Assembly (NCBI GenBank): GCA_964393815.1
Contig: CAYMUP010000021.1
Location: forward strand, 1 to 16,308
Direction of reading: 5' to 3'
From: JAGXIT01 sp964393815
GTDB taxonomy: Bacteria > Patescibacteriota > Saccharimonadia > Saccharimonadales > UBA4665
Length of the DNA: 16,308 bases
Positions 14,461 through 16,308 of the stretch are shown one piece after another. The notes beneath the pieces were generated by a model, which saw nothing but the letters and a program-made list of their open reading frames with translations, searched no databases and had not been told where the DNA came from. The stretch's first letter is position 1. Every line of letters starts with the position of its first letter. A program made the translations under genes and the position numbers.

Positions 14461-15063
14461 TTACAGCAGCGTTGACCAATAATCCCAGAATCGTTCGAGG
14501 ATGGCGGCTACAATAACCAAGTACCACATTATTAAAATTCCAAGATGATTTCGCCGTACCCATGTAATCGCTCGATCAGGGACCCTCCATATTTGGAACA
14601 TACTATTCTGTAAATTGTATAGTGTCGTGTAAAGAAATATCGGAATCATTACCGTCCATACGGCCATACAGAACGGACAAAGCGCACCGATCACGTATAT
14701 GCTCTGGTATTGAAGCCATGTGACCGCTATAATCCCGAAGGTTACGCCGACTTGCAGCCCACGCCAAAACCAGCGCTTAAAGCGAGCGCCGGCCAGCAGT
14801 GCTGCGCCAATCGTCGCAACTGCACTAAAGCCGATAATACCAATAAGGGTGTTTGGCACCCCTAGGGCTGATGCTTGCGGGGTATTAATTACTGACCCAC
14901 ATGAGATAATAGGGTTTATGTCACAGCTCAAAATAGCTTGGGGGTTCTCGAGTAGCGAAATCTTTTCGACCGTCAACGCCATGGCCAGCATTACGCCAAT
15001 AGCACCACCGACTAACAGTAGATAGGGCAACACCCTATCTACTGTCCAGCTCATGCGCTTCAT
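14461..15063 (-). CDS. Vitamin K epoxide reductase family protein (VKOR)
   Basis: A 200-residue membrane enzyme that re-oxidises DsbA using quinone, replacing DsbB. The redox pairs are visible: loop cysteines C47 and C55 (LSCDINPIISCGSV) and the active CXXC C129-P-F-C132 (ALCPFCMAVW) next to the quinone pocket. Other family marks are NTPQASALGVPNTLIGIIGF. About five helices, including an extra C-terminal one (NHLGILIMWYLVIVAAILE). The ATG overlaps the dsbA-like stop by one base (TAATG), so the two are coupled. It links disulfide formation to the quinone pool that the bo3 oxidase drains; the two operons are about 10 kb apart. Confidence 0.93.
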   Translation of the reverse strand: MKRMSWTVDRVLPYLLLVGGAIGVMLAMALTVEKISLLENPQAILSCDINPIISCGSVINTPQASALGVPNTLIGIIGFSAVATIGAALLAGARFKRWFWRGLQVGVTFGIIAVTWLQYQSIYVIGALCPFCMAVWTVMIPIFLYTTLYNLQNSMFQIWRVPDRAITWVRRNHLGILIMWYLVIVAAILERFWDYWSTLL

Positions 15064-15686
15064 TATTGTCCCGCTTTCGCCAGTGCATCATCAAGTAGCT
15101 TCGCAAATGCCTCAACGGTGTTGTCTGGATTATCAATCCGATTGTTATTTAGCGCAAAGGTGGGAGTACCCGTCCCGCCCATCTCTCGAACTTCTTTCAG
15201 ATCGGCGTTGATGGTAGCGCTTACCGAAGAGCTCTTGACGTCGGTACTCACTTTGGTCATGTCAAGTCCGATTTCCTTTGCATATCGATCCATGTATTCC
15301 TGTGTATTACCAGTTTCCCAGACCTTCTGGTTTGGAAACAACAAATCTTGCATTTCGAAGAATTTACCTTGCCTAGCAGCTGCCTCTGCGTAGCTAGCGG
15401 TCAGTCGTGAATACTGGTGACCTCCACCAAGTGGGAAGTACTTCACTTGAAATTTTACCCTGTCTTTGTACTCTGCTTTGACCGCTTCAACAGTTGGGTA
15501 GAATGCTGCACAAGCCTCACACTGAAAGTCAACGTACTCCGTTAGAGTGACTTTACTATCAAGCTTTCCTGTTACGTTATTCGATCGAATAACATCAATC
15601 GGGGGCTCTGAATTCTTTTGAAATATGACAAGCCCCGCGAAGCCAAGTATGATTACGGCAATAATAACTAAAAATTTACGATCCAT
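15063..15686 (-). CDS. DsbA-like thiol:disulfide oxidoreductase
   Basis: Membrane-anchored thioredoxin-fold oxidase of 207 residues (DsbA/Thioredoxin_4 type). One N-terminal helix (5-22) exports it and holds it outside the cell membrane. The active site is C56-E-A-C59 in YVDFQCEACAAFYP, and the cis-proline loop is GTGTP175TF. It would insert disulfides into exported proteins and be recharged by the adjoining VKOR. GGGAGA lies 4 bases before the ATG. It follows the CXXCH gene by 48 bases. Confidence 0.93.
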   Translation of the reverse strand: MDRKFLVIIAVIILGFAGLVIFQKNSEPPIDVIRSNNVTGKLDSKVTLTEYVDFQCEACAAFYPTVEAVKAEYKDRVKFQVKYFPLGGGHQYSRLTASYAEAAARQGKFFEMQDLLFPNQKVWETGNTQEYMDRYAKEIGLDMTKVSTDVKSSSVSATINADLKEVREMGGTGTPTFALNNNRIDNPDNTVEAFAKLLDDALAKAGQ

Positions 15687-15734
15687 TTTATCTCCCTATC
15701 TCAGTTAATTGGTGCGACTAAAAAGGAGAATAAT

Positions 15735-16061
15735 CTAAAACCGCATCTGTGTCGTGAGATGGATTTTATGTCGCTGAATAAGATAACCGAGAAAAATAAT
15801 CAGAACGAAGCTGTAAAGAGAGTTGAGTGGAACGATTGATTGCACCCAGAATGGCGGAGGTGTCGGCTCAATCTCATTTTTCTCTTCATTGATTTTAAGA
15901 GTCGTCACGCTCTGAGCATCAGTATGGCAGCTGGCGCACGAATTAATCGCGCTCTGTAACAGACTCGTATGCTGTGCTGTATTACCAGCAAAGACACAAA
16001 ACCAAGATACGACAAGTGCAATTGCCGCGATGAGCGTGGACCGTAGTAGGCGACGCGTCAT
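15735..16061 (-). CDS. Small membrane protein with a single CXXCH motif
   Basis: A 108-residue protein with an N-terminal hydrophobic segment (about 9-26, signal or anchor), an outer segment with C42-A-S-C45-H46, a Pro-rich linker (EPTPPPFW) and one C-terminal membrane helix (about 79-95). CXXCH is the covalent heme-c attachment motif, and NSCASCHTDA resembles cytochrome c sites. However, no axial Met or recognisable cytochrome fold is clear, so a heme c role is inferred; a metal-binding or redox role is possible. It leads the operon with DsbA and VKOR, which handle such cysteines. The ATG lacks a good ribosome site and overlaps the stop of a 9-codon leader ORF. No homologue can be named. Confidence 0.7.
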   Translation of the reverse strand: MTRRLLRSTLIAAIALVVSWFCVFAGNTAQHTSLLQSAINSCASCHTDAQSVTTLKINEEKNEIEPTPPPFWVQSIVPLNSLYSFVLIIFLGYLIQRHKIHLTTQMRF

Positions 16062-16087
16062 CGTTCGGTACTACTTTCTATATTCAT
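16058..16087 (-). CDS. Putative 9-codon leader ORF overlapping the CXXCH gene
   Basis: ATG 16087 begins MNIESSTER and ends in TGA at 16060-16058, which overlaps the ATG of the next gene as ATGA. A TATAAT box lies 7 bases before it, so the mRNA would begin at this ATG with no leader. It may feed ribosomes to the next gene, which has no ribosome site. Ten codons can be open by chance. Confidence 0.4.
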   Translation of the reverse strand: MNIESSTER

Positions 16088-16100
16088 TTAGCTTATTATA
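16088..16100 (-). promoter_or_regulatory. -10 box TATAAT for the CXXCH/DsbA/VKOR operon
   Basis: TATAAT on the minus strand (16100-16095) is 7 bases from the leader ATG at 16087 and about 33 from the CXXCH gene ATG. The -35 position (16123-16118) reads TGCCTT and is poor. Confidence 0.5.
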
Positions 16101-16232
16101 CCTGAAATATATCTGCTAAGGCACATATAGATAGTTGCGAAATAGCGCGCAGATTGGTCTGGAGTACATTGGCCCGCCAAATGATGAAGTTTATTGATTG
16201 TATAGATTAAGCGTAGATCGGTGTATAGCCGC

Positions 16233-16308
16233 TTATAGCAGTGACTCGTGATAGGTCTCGAAAGTTTTAATTTCTGCTTTATATTCTGTCTGCGAGGCTA
16301 TTTGCAGT
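16233..16308 (-). CDS. Possible C-terminal end of a gene entering from the right
   Basis: A minus frame is open from the window edge to TAA at 16235-16233 and reads LQIASQTEYKAEIKTFETYH, then ESLL. Its polar, charged composition is typical of a protein end. At 24 codons it may be chance. Between it and the CXXCH operon promoter (16101-16232) I see no other gene. Confidence 0.3.
   Translation of the reverse strand, partial: LQIASQTEYKAEIKTFETYHESLL

Overview
This window looks like a chromosomal scaffold from a Candidate Phyla Radiation bacterium, most likely Candidatus Saccharibacteria (TM7). I infer this from the gene mix and did not test it: a compact cyoABCDE operon, a secreted Gly-rich protein of a type I associate with that lineage, overlapping genes, and a VKOR/DsbA pair in place of DsbB. 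UGA and UAG both end ordinary genes here, so the genetic code is standard and the UGA-recoded CPR groups are excluded. A run of exactly 100 N (8452-8551) is a scaffold gap of unknown real length.

Layout. (1) Bases 1-5712, plus strand: a tightly packed operon for a cytochrome bo3 quinol oxidase (cyoA, cut at its 5' end, then cyoB, cyoC, cyoD and the heme O synthase cyoE), ending with a flippase-like membrane protein. (2) 5709-7390, minus: an OmpR-type response regulator followed by its sensor histidine kinase, tail-to-tail with the oxidase operon so that the two stop codons overlap. (3) 7446-9746, minus: an endonuclease/exonuclease/phosphatase-family gene broken by one in-frame TAG, a secreted Gly-rich protein holding the gap, and a membrane protein with an LssY C-terminal domain. 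(4) 9747-10272: about 525 bases with no convincing gene, holding a hairpin and one copy of a diverged repeat. (5) 10273-12740, minus: TspO-like, DUF2177 and DUF1295 membrane proteins and a conserved 168-residue unknown, overlapping or one base apart. (6) 12741-13478: second repeat copy, a perfect hairpin and a small single-HKD phospholipase D-like gene on the plus strand. (7) 13547-16061, minus: a small membrane protein with a CXXCH motif, DsbA-like, VKOR and a cation diffusion facilitator. The right edge may carry the last codons of another minus-strand gene.

How it fits together: the oxidase operon provides quinol:O2 oxidoreduction with all inspected metal, quinone-site and proton-path residues kept. 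The DsbA/VKOR pair makes disulfides outside the membrane and sits beside a possible c-type heme protein. The DUF1295/DUF2177/TspO module resembles part of the light and oxidative-stress lipid clusters of Proteobacteria.

The most unusual signals are: a TATAAT/TATACT box 6-8 bases before an ATG at four minus-strand loci, implying leaderless mRNAs; one of these opening a 9-codon leader ORF that overlaps the CXXCH gene by ATGA; the nuclease gene with an internal amber codon but intact catalytic motifs on both sides; and the paired repeat copies. I found no CRISPR array, complete insertion sequence, rRNA or convincing tRNA.
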